From Methylobacterium sp. Leaf465 (lineage in GTDB: Bacteria; Pseudomonadota; Alphaproteobacteria; Rhizobiales; Beijerinckiaceae): 64,000 nt of DNA. The stretch's first letter is position 1, and each line of letters begins with the position of its first letter. Both the position numbers and the translations under genes were made by a program. This document shows, piece after piece, positions 1 through 8,047 of this stretch. The notes beneath the pieces were generated by a model. It did not search any database, had not been told where the DNA came from, and worked only from the letters and a program-made list of their open reading frames with translations. The stretch spans positions 125,115 to 189,114 of the forward strand of contig NZ_LMRA01000045.1 of NCBI RefSeq assembly GCF_001424705.1, written 5' to 3'.

Positions 1-811
1 GCCGGGCCAGCTCCACGTCACCGTGATCGGGGCCGGCGCCACCGGCACCGAGCTCGCCGCCGAACTCCACCGCACCACCCGCCACGTGGCGGCCACCGGC
101 CTCGACCGCATCGACCCGGCCAAGGACCTGAAGATCACCCTGGTGGAGGCCGCGAGCCGCATCCTGCCGGCGGTGCCGGAGCGGATGTCCCGCGACGTCA
201 TGGAGCTCCTCGCCAAGATCGGCGTCGAGGTCCGCACTGGCGCCCGCGTCACCGAGGTCCGGCCCGACGGGGTCCAGCTCGCCGATGGCGGCTTCATCCC
301 CTCCGAACTGGTGGTCTGGGCCGCCGGCGTGAAGGCGCCGCCGTTCCTGCACGAGATCGGCGGCCTTGAGACCACGCGCAACAACCAGCTCGTGGTGACC
401 CCGACCCTGCAGACCACCCGCGACCCGGACATCTTCGCGATGGGCGACTGCGCCTATCTCGTGGAGAAGGGCTCGGATACCCCGATCCCGCCCCGGGCGC
501 AGGCGGCCCACCAGCAGGCCTCGCACCTCATCAAGATCATCCCCGACAAGATGGCCGGCAAGCCGCTGAAAGCCTTCAAGTACCGCGACTTCGGCTCGCT
601 GGTCTCGCTGGGCGAATACTCGACGGTCGGCAGCCTGATGGGGTTCATCAAGGGCAAGAACATGTTCATCGCCGGGCTGTTCGCGCGGATGATGTACCGC
701 TCGCTGTACAAGATGCACGAGCAGGCCCTGCACGGCACCGTGAAGACGACCCTGGACGCGGTCGCCCGGGCGCTGACCCGGCGCACCGAGTCGCGCGTGA
801 AGCTGCACTGA
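1..811 (+). CDS. ndh: Type II NADH dehydrogenase, C-terminal part (5' truncated by window edge)
   Basis: This is a single-subunit, non-proton-pumping NADH:quinone oxidoreductase of the inner membrane, which passes NADH electrons to the quinone pool. The reading frame is open to the left edge (codons begin at base 2), so the N-terminal FAD-binding Rossmann fold is missing. What remains starts in the second, NADH-binding Rossmann fold, with the glycine motif VIGAGATGTELAAEL, and continues through the FAD-contacting segment DIFAMGDCA. It ends in a basic, hydrophobic C-terminal tail (MFIAGLFARMMYRSLYKMHEQAL) typical of the membrane anchor of this family. A small unknown gene follows 22 bases later on the same strand. 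The family call is firm. The symbol is the usual one for the family. Confidence 0.9.
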   Translation, partial: PGQLHVTVIGAGATGTELAAELHRTTRHVAATGLDRIDPAKDLKITLVEAASRILPAVPERMSRDVMELLAKIGVEVRTGARVTEVRPDGVQLADGGFIPSELVVWAAGVKAPPFLHEIGGLETTRNNQLVVTPTLQTTRDPDIFAMGDCAYLVEKGSDTPIPPRAQAAHQQASHLIKIIPDKMAGKPLKAFKYRDFGSLVSLGEYSTVGSLMGFIKGKNMFIAGLFARMMYRSLYKMHEQALHGTVKTTLDAVARALTRRTESRVKLH

Positions 812-833
812 GCACAACCGGAACCCGATCGGC

Positions 834-1166
834 ATGTTTCTCGACATCGTGAAAGCGGTCCAGCAGCGCAATCCGGCGCTCGGCTCCTACGTCCTCGTGC
901 TGCGCGGCGACGCGCGGGCGCGCGACCCGGCCGATCCGAGCCGGCTCTCCCCGGAGGCCGAAGCCTGGCTCGCCGAGCACGCGCCGGGCGCCCGGTTCTC
1001 CGAGGAGAAGGTGCTACTGGCGCCCTATCCCGGCGCGATGCCGGCCGACCGGGCGGTCACCGTCCTGGCCTTCGCGGATGCCCGCCACCTCGCGGCCTTC
1101 GCCACGGCCTGGACGGCCGATCCGGAACCGGAGGAGCCCGAGGCATCGGAGCCCGCGGGGGGCTGA
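834..1166 (+). CDS. Hypothetical protein, 110 residues
   Basis: I do not recognise this protein. It is a soluble, acidic 110-residue product with no signal peptide or membrane segment. It has an N-terminal helix-rich part (MFLDIVKAVQQRNPALGSYV), a middle rich in Ala, Asp and Arg, and a Glu/Pro-rich tail. The ATG at 834 lies 22 bases after the ndh stop with only a weak ribosome-binding site, so it may be translated together with ndh. The stop codon sits inside a G/C hairpin (1155-1174). The frame has the strong third-position G/C bias of neighbouring genes, which supports it being real. Confidence 0.6.
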   Translation: MFLDIVKAVQQRNPALGSYVLVLRGDARARDPADPSRLSPEAEAWLAEHAPGARFSEEKVLLAPYPGAMPADRAVTVLAFADARHLAAFATAWTADPEPEEPEASEPAGG

Positions 1167-1174
1167 GCCCCCGC
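1155..1174. terminator. G/C hairpin between convergent genes
   Basis: GGGGGC at 1158-1163 pairs with GCCCCC at 1167-1172, with the stop codon TGA of the upstream gene as the loop. No T-run follows. It lies between the convergent 834-1166 and 1190-2449 genes, so a transcription-stopping role in either direction is possible but inferred. Confidence 0.35.
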
Positions 1175-1189
1175 CCGCGCCCAGTCGCG

Positions 1190-2449
1190 TCAGCCCCGCG
1201 CCCCGCCCGCGCGCCAGCGCAGGCGGGCGGCTTCCAGGCCCCAGATCATGCCCAGCATCATGTAGACGTGGCGCCACTTCTCGATGTCGATCTGGAGAGC
1301 CTGCAGGAAGAACATCAACAGGGCCGGCCAGACGATCTGGGCGTGGCGGCGATAGGGCGTGTCGTGGCGCATCAGCCGGAAGCCGACCACGCTCGTCGTC
1401 AGCACGAGGCCGACGAAGGCGACGCCGGCGAGCCAGCCGCCATTGGCGAAGCTGCCGATATAGGTGTTGTGCGGCTCCAGAGCGAAGATCAGGCGCCAGC
1501 GCAGGGGACCCATGCCGAGGGGCTCGTCCACCAGCATGTTGAGGCCGCGCAGCTGGTTGCCGAAGCGCCCGGTCTCGCCGGTGTCGTAGTCCTGCGTGAC
1601 CGCGGCGCGCTGGGAGAACATCTCCGCGGTGTCGCCGATCGAGAGCAGGCCGACGATGGCGACCGTGGTGGCGACGAGGGCCAGCACCGTCAGGGTGACG
1701 ATGCGGCGGCGCAGGCGCGCCGAGGGGGTGGTGGTGTAGACGCTGCCGACCATCACGGCGACGGCGATGAGCGAGCCCGCCCAGGAACCGCGCGAGAACG
1801 ACAGGAAGATGCCCGCCACGATCACCATGAGGATCGCCGACGAGAGGACCGGCCGCCGGCTGGTACCGAGGAGGAGGCCGTGCATCAGGTAGAGGGCGCC
1901 CAGGGTGAGGAACGAACCGAAGACGTTCGGATCCTGGAAGGTGCCCGAGGCGCGGCCGTACTTGTAGAACAGGTCCTCGGTCGGGATGTATCCGAAGTAG
2001 CCGACGATGCCGAAGGCGCTGGACAACAGGCAGCTCGCCACGAAGGTCTTGAGCGCCAGTTCCATCCGCGCCTGCGTGTCGTCGGAGAACAGCATCGCGA
2101 AGAACACGCCCGTGATGGCGAGGTAGGCGAGCTGGATCGTCCAGGTGACCGACAGGGGCTGGTCGACATAGGGCATCAGCGCCACCGTGATCGCGCCGAC
2201 ATAGAGGATCAGCAGCCCGAGCAGGGGCACCATGCCCCGGTGCAGGCGCAGGCCGAGGCAGAGCCAGAGCACGATGGTGGGGATCGCCACCACGTCGTAG
2301 GGCGAGGTGTCCGAGAAGGCGAAGCAGGCGAAGAAGATGAAGGCGACGAGGAGCAGCGTCGCCAGGCGTCGGAGCACCTTCAGGACGGGGATGTGGGCCC
2401 AGGCTCCCGCCTGCCAGCGCGACGCGCCGGGTGCCATCGTGGACGCCAT
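1190..2449 (-). CDS. O-antigen ligase / Wzy-type polymerase family membrane protein
   Basis: This 419-residue protein has roughly ten or eleven predicted membrane helices and one long loop, the layout of the O-antigen ligase/polymerase (Wzy_C) family, which joins or polymerises surface polysaccharide on the periplasmic side. Family-like segments include GTFQDPNVFGSFLTLGALY and FLSFSRGSWAGSLIAV. The long loop before the last helices contains TGETGRFGNQLRG and then PLGMGPLRWRLIF with EPHNTYIGSFANGGWLAG, the H-N-x-Y type motif expected for these enzymes. It starts 109 bases downstream of murD on the same strand, where ftsW would be expected in a standard division cluster. It is not FtsW, as it lacks SEDS motifs. 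The exact polymer substrate cannot be told from sequence. Confidence 0.8.
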   Translation of the reverse strand: MASTMAPGASRWQAGAWAHIPVLKVLRRLATLLLVAFIFFACFAFSDTSPYDVVAIPTIVLWLCLGLRLHRGMVPLLGLLILYVGAITVALMPYVDQPLSVTWTIQLAYLAITGVFFAMLFSDDTQARMELALKTFVASCLLSSAFGIVGYFGYIPTEDLFYKYGRASGTFQDPNVFGSFLTLGALYLMHGLLLGTSRRPVLSSAILMVIVAGIFLSFSRGSWAGSLIAVAVMVGSVYTTTPSARLRRRIVTLTVLALVATTVAIVGLLSIGDTAEMFSQRAAVTQDYDTGETGRFGNQLRGLNMLVDEPLGMGPLRWRLIFALEPHNTYIGSFANGGWLAGVAFVGLVLTTSVVGFRLMRHDTPYRRHAQIVWPALLMFFLQALQIDIEKWRHVYMMLGMIWGLEAARLRWRAGGARG

Positions 2450-2558
2450 GCACTCAACCCATCCCCGCGCCGCCGACAGGGCGGGACCGCGCTACACCCG
2501 CAGGATGGGACGCCAGAATGATTGAGAATTTGGATCGCGATTCCGCGCCCGGCCGGCC

Positions 2559-3920
2559 TCAGGGCAGCGCACGCACCAGATTCCGGAACTGATCCCCACG
2601 ATCCTCGAAACTCCGGAACTGGTCGTAGGAGGCGCAGGCCGGCGAGAGCAGCACCACGGGCTCGGCCGCCTCCGACGCGGCGGCGGCCTCGGCCGCCCGG
2701 GCGGTGGCGACCGCGAGGGTGCCGCAGGCCGTGTAGGGCACCCGGCCCTCCAGGGTGGCGGCGAAGGCGTCGCTCGCCGCGCCGATCAGGTAGGCGTGGG
2801 CGACGCGATCGAAGAGGGGCGCCAGGGGGGCGATGCCGCCCTCCTTGGCCTTGCCGCCGAGGATCCAGTGAACGTCGCGGAAGGCGGTGAGCGCCTTCTC
2901 GGTCGAATCGGCGTTGGTGGCCTTCGAGTCGTTGACGAAGAGCACGCGTCCGCGCCGGCCGACGGCTTCCATCCGGTGCGGCAGGCCGGGGAAGCTGCGC
3001 AGGCCGGCGACGAGTTCAGCGTCATCGATCCCGAGGGCGCGGACGCAGGCCGCGGCCACCGCCGCGTTCTGCCAGTTGTGCGCCCCGCGCAGCGGCCCGA
3101 TCCCGCCGAGATCGGCGAGGGGCGTGCCGTCGGCGTCGAACACCGTCCCGTCGCGGGCGGACAGGCCGTCGAAGCCCGCCTCGGGCGTTCCCACGTGGAT
3201 GCGCACGAGGGGACCGACGCGGTCGTCGGCGATGGCGCGGCTGAGGTCGTCGTCGACGCCGACGATGGCGCATTCCGCGCCCGCCACCAGCCGCGCCTTG
3301 ATGGCGGCGTAGGCGTCCAGCGTGCCGTGGCGGTCGAGGTGGTCCGGCGTGATGTTGAGGAGGATGCCGAGGCTCGGGTCGAGGCTCGGCGTCAGGTCGA
3401 TCTGGAACGACGACAGTTCGATCACGTGGATGCGGTCCGGCGCCGGCGGCGCCAGCGACAGGATCGCGGTGCCGATGTTGCCGCCCATCTGCACGTCGCG
3501 CCCGGCGGAGGCGAGGATGTGGGCGATCAGCGCCGTGGTGGTCGACTTGCCGTTGGTGCCCGTGATGGCGACGAAGGGCGCGCCCGGTGCGCGCGCCCGG
3601 CGCTCCCGGCAGAACAGCTCGATGTCGCCGATCACCGGGATGCCGGCCGCGCCGGCCTTCTCCACCGTCCAGTGCGGCGCCGGGTGTGTCAGGGGCACGC
3701 CGGGGGCGAGGATGAGGGCCGAGAAGCCGCTCCAGTCCGCCTCGTTCAGGTCGAAGACGGTGATGCGCTGGTCGCGGGCGCGGCCCGTGCTCTCCGGGGA
3801 ATCGTCCCAGGCCAGCACGTCGGCGCCCCCGGCGATCAGCGCCCGGACGGTGGCGAGGCCGGAGCCGCCGAGGCCGAACAGGGCGACCTTCTGGCCGGCG
3901 AAGGTGGTGACGGGCGTCAT
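2559..3920 (-). CDS. murD: UDP-N-acetylmuramoyl-L-alanine:D-glutamate ligase
   Basis: MurD adds D-glutamate to UDP-MurNAc-L-Ala in the cytoplasm, the second amino-acid step of peptidoglycan precursor synthesis. The 453-residue length is normal. The N-terminal nucleotide-fold segment KVALFGLGGSGLATVRAL (residues 11-28) is followed by the Mur ligase ATP loop GTNGKST (121-127), the central domain with ITPDHLDRHGTLDAY, and the C-terminal domain with FPGLPHRME, VNDSKATNADS and LSPACASYDQF. The start is 5 bases after the mraY stop, so the two are almost certainly co-transcribed and translationally linked. It is the last recognisable gene of the division/cell wall cluster in this window. Confidence 0.97.
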   Translation of the reverse strand: MTPVTTFAGQKVALFGLGGSGLATVRALIAGGADVLAWDDSPESTGRARDQRITVFDLNEADWSGFSALILAPGVPLTHPAPHWTVEKAGAAGIPVIGDIELFCRERRARAPGAPFVAITGTNGKSTTTALIAHILASAGRDVQMGGNIGTAILSLAPPAPDRIHVIELSSFQIDLTPSLDPSLGILLNITPDHLDRHGTLDAYAAIKARLVAGAECAIVGVDDDLSRAIADDRVGPLVRIHVGTPEAGFDGLSARDGTVFDADGTPLADLGGIGPLRGAHNWQNAAVAAACVRALGIDDAELVAGLRSFPGLPHRMEAVGRRGRVLFVNDSKATNADSTEKALTAFRDVHWILGGKAKEGGIAPLAPLFDRVAHAYLIGAASDAFAATLEGRVPYTACGTLAVATARAAEAAAASEAAEPVVLLSPACASYDQFRSFEDRGDQFRNLVRALP

Positions 3921-3925
3921 GCGGA

Positions 3926-5011
3926 TCAGCGCAGCTTCAGGGTGGCGAGGCCGGCCAAGGCCAGGATCACGGCGATGATCCAGAAGCGGATCACGACCTG
4001 CGGCTCCTTCCAGCCCTTCTGCTCGAAATGGTGGTGGATCGGCGCCATGCGGAAGACCCGCTTGCCCGTCAGCTTGAACGACGCGACCTGGATGATGACC
4101 GACATCATCTCCAGCACGAACAGGCCGCCCACGATGGCCAGGACGATCTCGTGCTTGGTCGCCACCGCGATGGTGCCGAGGAGACCGCCCAGCGCCAGGG
4201 ACCCGGTATCGCCCATGAAGACCTGGGCGGGGGGCGCGTTGAACCAGAGGAAGCCCAGCCCCGCCCCGATCACCGCGCCGCAGACCACCGCGAGCTCGCC
4301 GGTGTCGCGGACGTAGTTCACCTGGAGGTAGCCCGCCGTGAAGACGTTGCCGACGAGGTAGGCGATGACGCCGAAGGTGCCGCAGGCGATCATCACCGGC
4401 ACGATGGCGAGGCCGTCGAGGCCGTCGGTCATGTTCACCGAATTGCCGGCGCCGACGATCACGAAGGCGGCGAACAGCACGTAGAACCAGCCGAGGTTCA
4501 GGAGCGCGTCCTTGAAGATCGGGAAGGCGAGCTGGTTCTGCAGGGTCGGAGGCGAGTAGACCGCGATCAGCACGCAGGCCGCGATGGCGATGCAGGCTTC
4601 CAGCAGCAGGCGGAACTTGCCCGAGAAGCCCTTGTGCGACTGCTTCGTCACCTTGAGGTAGTCGTCGTAGAAGCCGATCGCGCCGAAGCCCAGCGTCACC
4701 GCCAGGGTGACCCAGACGTAGTGGTTGCGCGGGTTGGCCCAGAGCAGGATCGCCACCACGCAGCCGGCCAGGATCATCAGGCCGCCCATGGTCGGGGTGC
4801 CCCGCTTCGTCAGCAGGTGCGACTGGGGGCCGTCCTCACGGATCGGCTGGCCCTTGCCCTGGCGCAGGCGCAGCGAGGAGATGATCAGCGGCCCGAACCA
4901 GAACACGAACAGGCCCGCCGTGAACAGCGCGCCGCCGGTGCGGAAGGTGATGTAGCGGAAGACGTTGAGGGCGGAGACGGTGCCGCTCAAGTCCGACAGG
5001 AGATACAGCAT
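3926..5011 (-). CDS. mraY: Phospho-N-acetylmuramoyl-pentapeptide transferase
   Basis: MraY transfers phospho-MurNAc-pentapeptide to undecaprenyl phosphate, making lipid I at the inner membrane. The frame is open further upstream, but MLYLLSDLSGTVSALNVFRY at 5011 is the conserved N-terminus and gives 361 residues, the usual length, with about ten membrane helices. Signature segments are GTPTMGGLMIL, the aspartate pair in GFYDDYLKVTKQSHKG, NSVNMTDGLDGLA and, near the C-terminus, MAPIHHHFEQKGW. It lies 85 bases after murF and 5 bases before murD, in the same operon. Confidence 0.97.
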   Translation of the reverse strand: MLYLLSDLSGTVSALNVFRYITFRTGGALFTAGLFVFWFGPLIISSLRLRQGKGQPIREDGPQSHLLTKRGTPTMGGLMILAGCVVAILLWANPRNHYVWVTLAVTLGFGAIGFYDDYLKVTKQSHKGFSGKFRLLLEACIAIAACVLIAVYSPPTLQNQLAFPIFKDALLNLGWFYVLFAAFVIVGAGNSVNMTDGLDGLAIVPVMIACGTFGVIAYLVGNVFTAGYLQVNYVRDTGELAVVCGAVIGAGLGFLWFNAPPAQVFMGDTGSLALGGLLGTIAVATKHEIVLAIVGGLFVLEMMSVIIQVASFKLTGKRVFRMAPIHHHFEQKGWKEPQVVIRFWIIAVILALAGLATLKLR

Positions 5012-5096
5012 CCAGCACCCGGCCGTGGTTCGATTCGGAATCGGCCGGAGACCGGGGGCGCGCCGCGCCCCCTCCCCGGCCGTGATGACGGTCGCC

Positions 5097-6572
5097 TCAG
5101 CGCGCGACGGCGTGCGGCGGTTCGGCTTGGGCGTTCGCGTAACGGGCTTTGAGCGCTTCCACAATCCGGCCCATGCGGATGCTGTTCGAGCCCTTCACCA
5201 TCACGGCGTCTCCGGGACGGAGCGCGGAGAGCACGGGCTCGAGGAGGTCGGCCGAGGTCGCCGCGCAGGCGCCGCGCCGGCTCACCGGCAGGGCCTCGAA
5301 CAGGTTTCGCATCAGCGGGCCGGCCGTGAAGACGAGGTCGACCTTCGCCGTCTCCACCGGTCCGGCGAGGTCGCGGTGATGGGCCTCGCCCTCGGGCCCG
5401 AGTTCGAGCATGTCGCCCAGCACCGCGATGCGGCGCCCGCGCGGGCCGGTCTCGATGCCGGCGAGCGTCGCCAGGGCGGCGCGGATGGAGGCCGGGTTGG
5501 CGTTGTAGCTCTCGTCGACCAGGAAGGCCTCGCCCGCCCCGATCGCCAGGGCGGTGCGCTCGCCGCGGCCGACGGGCGGGCGCAGGGCCGCCAGCGACAG
5601 GGCCGCGCGGGCGAGGTCCGCCCCGAGCGCATGCACCACCGCCATCACGCCGAGGGAATTCATGGCCGTGTGCCGGCCCGGCGTGCCGAGCTGGTAGGTC
5701 ACCGGGATGCCCATCACCACCGCATCCACCACCGAGAGGTCGGGGCGCAGGACGATGCGCTGAGCGCGGACATCCGCCTCCGGGTGCTCGCCGAAGCTGA
5801 CGACCCGGCCCGCCCGCGAGGCCTGGGCATGGGCGAGGAGGCGGGCATAGTGGGGGTTGTCGCGGTTGAGGATCGCGGTGCCGCCGGCCTTCAGGCCCGA
5901 GAAGATCTCGCCCTTGGCGTCGGCGATGGCCGACACGGAGGCGAAGTGCTCGATATGGACGGGCTCGACCGTCGTGATCAGGGCGATGTCGGGCTGCACC
6001 ATCGCGGTGAGCGGCACGATCTCGCCCCCGTGGTTCATGCCGATCTCGAACACGCCGAACTGCGTCTGGGCCGGCATCCGCGCCAGGGTCAGGGGGACGC
6101 CCCAGTGGTTGTTGTAGGAGGCGATGGAGGCGTGGGTCGCCCCCTGCGCGGACAGGACGTGGCGCAGGGCCTCCTTGGTGCCGGTCTTGCCGACCGACCC
6201 CGTCACCGCGACGATGCCCGCGTCGGTTCGGGCGCGGGCCGCGGCGCCGAGCGCCCGCATGGCGTCGAGGATCGGGTCCTCGCCCGCCCCCGCCACCGCC
6301 AGGACCGGCCCGGCTTCGGCGAAGTCCGGCGCCCGGTCGGCGGCGACCACGGCCGCGCCGGCACCGCGCGCCAGGGCGGCCGCGACGAAGTCGTGCCCGT
6401 CCCGGGCCTCGCCCCGGATGGCGAAGAACAGGTCGCCCGGCTCCAGCGTGCGGGTGTCGATCGAGGCGCCGGTGATCGGCCTGCCCGCGCCCAGGAGGGT
6501 GCCGCCGGTGGCGGCCTCCAGGGCTTCGACGCTCCAGAGCGGGGCCGTGCCGGGCGGGGTCGTTTGGGTCAT
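5097..6572 (-). CDS. murF: UDP-N-acetylmuramoyl-tripeptide:D-alanyl-D-alanine ligase
   Basis: MurF adds D-Ala-D-Ala to the UDP-MurNAc-tripeptide, finishing the cytoplasmic pentapeptide precursor. The product is 491 residues. The ATP loop is GSVGKTGTKE (residues 125-134). The central domain has the ligase motif around YNNHWGVPLTLARMP and the C-terminal domain contains VDESYNANPASIRAAL and VMVKGSNSIRMG. The start codon overlaps the murE stop by 4 bases (ATGA at 6569-6572), a translational coupling junction. There is nothing unusual in the sequence. Confidence 0.97.
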   Translation of the reverse strand: MTQTTPPGTAPLWSVEALEAATGGTLLGAGRPITGASIDTRTLEPGDLFFAIRGEARDGHDFVAAALARGAGAAVVAADRAPDFAEAGPVLAVAGAGEDPILDAMRALGAAARARTDAGIVAVTGSVGKTGTKEALRHVLSAQGATHASIASYNNHWGVPLTLARMPAQTQFGVFEIGMNHGGEIVPLTAMVQPDIALITTVEPVHIEHFASVSAIADAKGEIFSGLKAGGTAILNRDNPHYARLLAHAQASRAGRVVSFGEHPEADVRAQRIVLRPDLSVVDAVVMGIPVTYQLGTPGRHTAMNSLGVMAVVHALGADLARAALSLAALRPPVGRGERTALAIGAGEAFLVDESYNANPASIRAALATLAGIETGPRGRRIAVLGDMLELGPEGEAHHRDLAGPVETAKVDLVFTAGPLMRNLFEALPVSRRGACAATSADLLEPVLSALRPGDAVMVKGSNSIRMGRIVEALKARYANAQAEPPHAVAR

Positions 6573-8047
6573 GCTGAGCGTTCCGCGATCGCAGCCCGGA
6601 GGACGTCGTGGTCCGAGAAGGGCAGAACCTGTGACCCCACGATCTGGCCGGTTTCATGGCCCTTGCCGGCCACCACGAGGACGTCGCCGGGCTCCAGGGC
6701 CCGCACGGCGGTACGGATCGCCTCGGCCCGGTCGCCGATCTCGACGGCGCCCGGGGCGGCGGCCAGGATCGCGGCGCGGATCGCCGCCGGGTCCTCGCTG
6801 CGCGGATTGTCGTCGGTGACGATGACGACGTCCGCCTTGTCCGCCGCGATGGCGCCCATGATCGGGCGCTTGCCGGTGTCGCGGTCGCCGCCGCAGCCGA
6901 AGACGAGGCGCAGGCGCCCCGTCGCGAAGGGGCGCAGGGCGGTCAGCACGCCCTCGAGGGCCTCCGGCTTGTGGGCGTAGTCCACGAGGCACAGGCCGCC
7001 ATTCGCTTCGCCGATCCGCTCCATCCGGCCCGGCACGCCGGTGAGGTGGTCGAGGGCGGCGATCACGCCCGCCGGGTCGGCCCGGCCGGCGGGGGTCGCC
7101 AGGACGAGGCCGGCGGCGAGGAGCGCGTTCTCCACCTGGAAGCCGCCGACCAGCGGCAGGCGCACGGCGTAGTCCTGCAGCCGGCCCGAGGGACCGGGCG
7201 CCTGCAGGGCGAGGTGCTGGTGGAAGCCCTCGGTGCGCGCGGAGACCAGCCGCACCGTGTCGCCCTTCGACCCCGTGGTGTGGACGTCGAGGCCGCGGGC
7301 GGCGGCGGCCGCCACCACGACGTCGGCATAGGCGCCGTCGTGGTTGATCACCGCCGGGATGCCGGGCTGCGCCAGGGTCGTGAACAGCCGCAGCTTGGCC
7401 GCCAGGTAATCGTCCATGGTGGCGTGGTAGTCGAGGTGGTCGCGCCCGAGATTGGTGTAGCCCACCGCGGCGAGCTCGACCCCGTCGAGGCGGCGCTGCT
7501 CGATCCCGTGGGAGGAGGCCTCCATGGCGAGGTAGGCGATACCGTCTTCGGCCAGCCGCGCCAGGGTGGCGTGCAGGGTCACGGGGTCGGGGGTGGTCAG
7601 GGAGCCGTAGGTGGCGCCCCGGTTGGTGACGATGCCCACCGTGCCGAGGCTCGCGGCCTCGGCGCCGAGGCGGGCCAGGATCTGGCGCACGAAATCCGTG
7701 ACCGAGCTCTTCCCGCTCGTCCCCGTCACCGCCACCACCTGGGCCGGCTGCCGGCCCGAGAAGGCCCGGGCCGCGCGGGCGAGGCTGCGGCGCACGTCCG
7801 CCACGGCGACGTAGGGCACGCGCCCGTCGAGCCCCTTCGGCCGCGCGCCCTCGCTCACCACCGCCACGGCGCCGGCGGTCGCGGCGTCCGCGGCGAAGCG
7901 GCGGCCATCCGCGACGGTGCCGGGCACGGCGACGAAGACGAAGCCCGGCGCGACCTTGCGGGAGTCCGCCGTGAGCCCCGCGACCGGCAAGCCGGCGAGG
8001 CCGGCCTCCGCCTCGGGAAAGAGCCCGCCGAGGGTCGGCCCGCTCAT
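6569..8047 (-). CDS. murE: UDP-N-acetylmuramoyl-L-alanyl-D-glutamate:meso-diaminopimelate ligase
   Basis: MurE adds the third residue of the peptidoglycan stem peptide. The 492-residue product has the ATP loop GTSGKSS (residues 109-115), the segment ASSHGIEQRRLDGVE, and the C-terminal motif DDNPRSEDPAAI. The DNPR signature marks enzymes that use meso-diaminopimelate rather than lysine, as expected for a Gram-negative. The start overlaps the ftsI stop by 4 bases (8044-8047) and the stop overlaps the murF start by 4 bases, so three consecutive genes are coupled by ATGA junctions. Confidence 0.97.
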   Translation of the reverse strand: MSGPTLGGLFPEAEAGLAGLPVAGLTADSRKVAPGFVFVAVPGTVADGRRFAADAATAGAVAVVSEGARPKGLDGRVPYVAVADVRRSLARAARAFSGRQPAQVVAVTGTSGKSSVTDFVRQILARLGAEAASLGTVGIVTNRGATYGSLTTPDPVTLHATLARLAEDGIAYLAMEASSHGIEQRRLDGVELAAVGYTNLGRDHLDYHATMDDYLAAKLRLFTTLAQPGIPAVINHDGAYADVVVAAAAARGLDVHTTGSKGDTVRLVSARTEGFHQHLALQAPGPSGRLQDYAVRLPLVGGFQVENALLAAGLVLATPAGRADPAGVIAALDHLTGVPGRMERIGEANGGLCLVDYAHKPEALEGVLTALRPFATGRLRLVFGCGGDRDTGKRPIMGAIAADKADVVIVTDDNPRSEDPAAIRAAILAAAPGAVEIGDRAEAIRTAVRALEPGDVLVVAGKGHETGQIVGSQVLPFSDHDVLRAAIAERSA

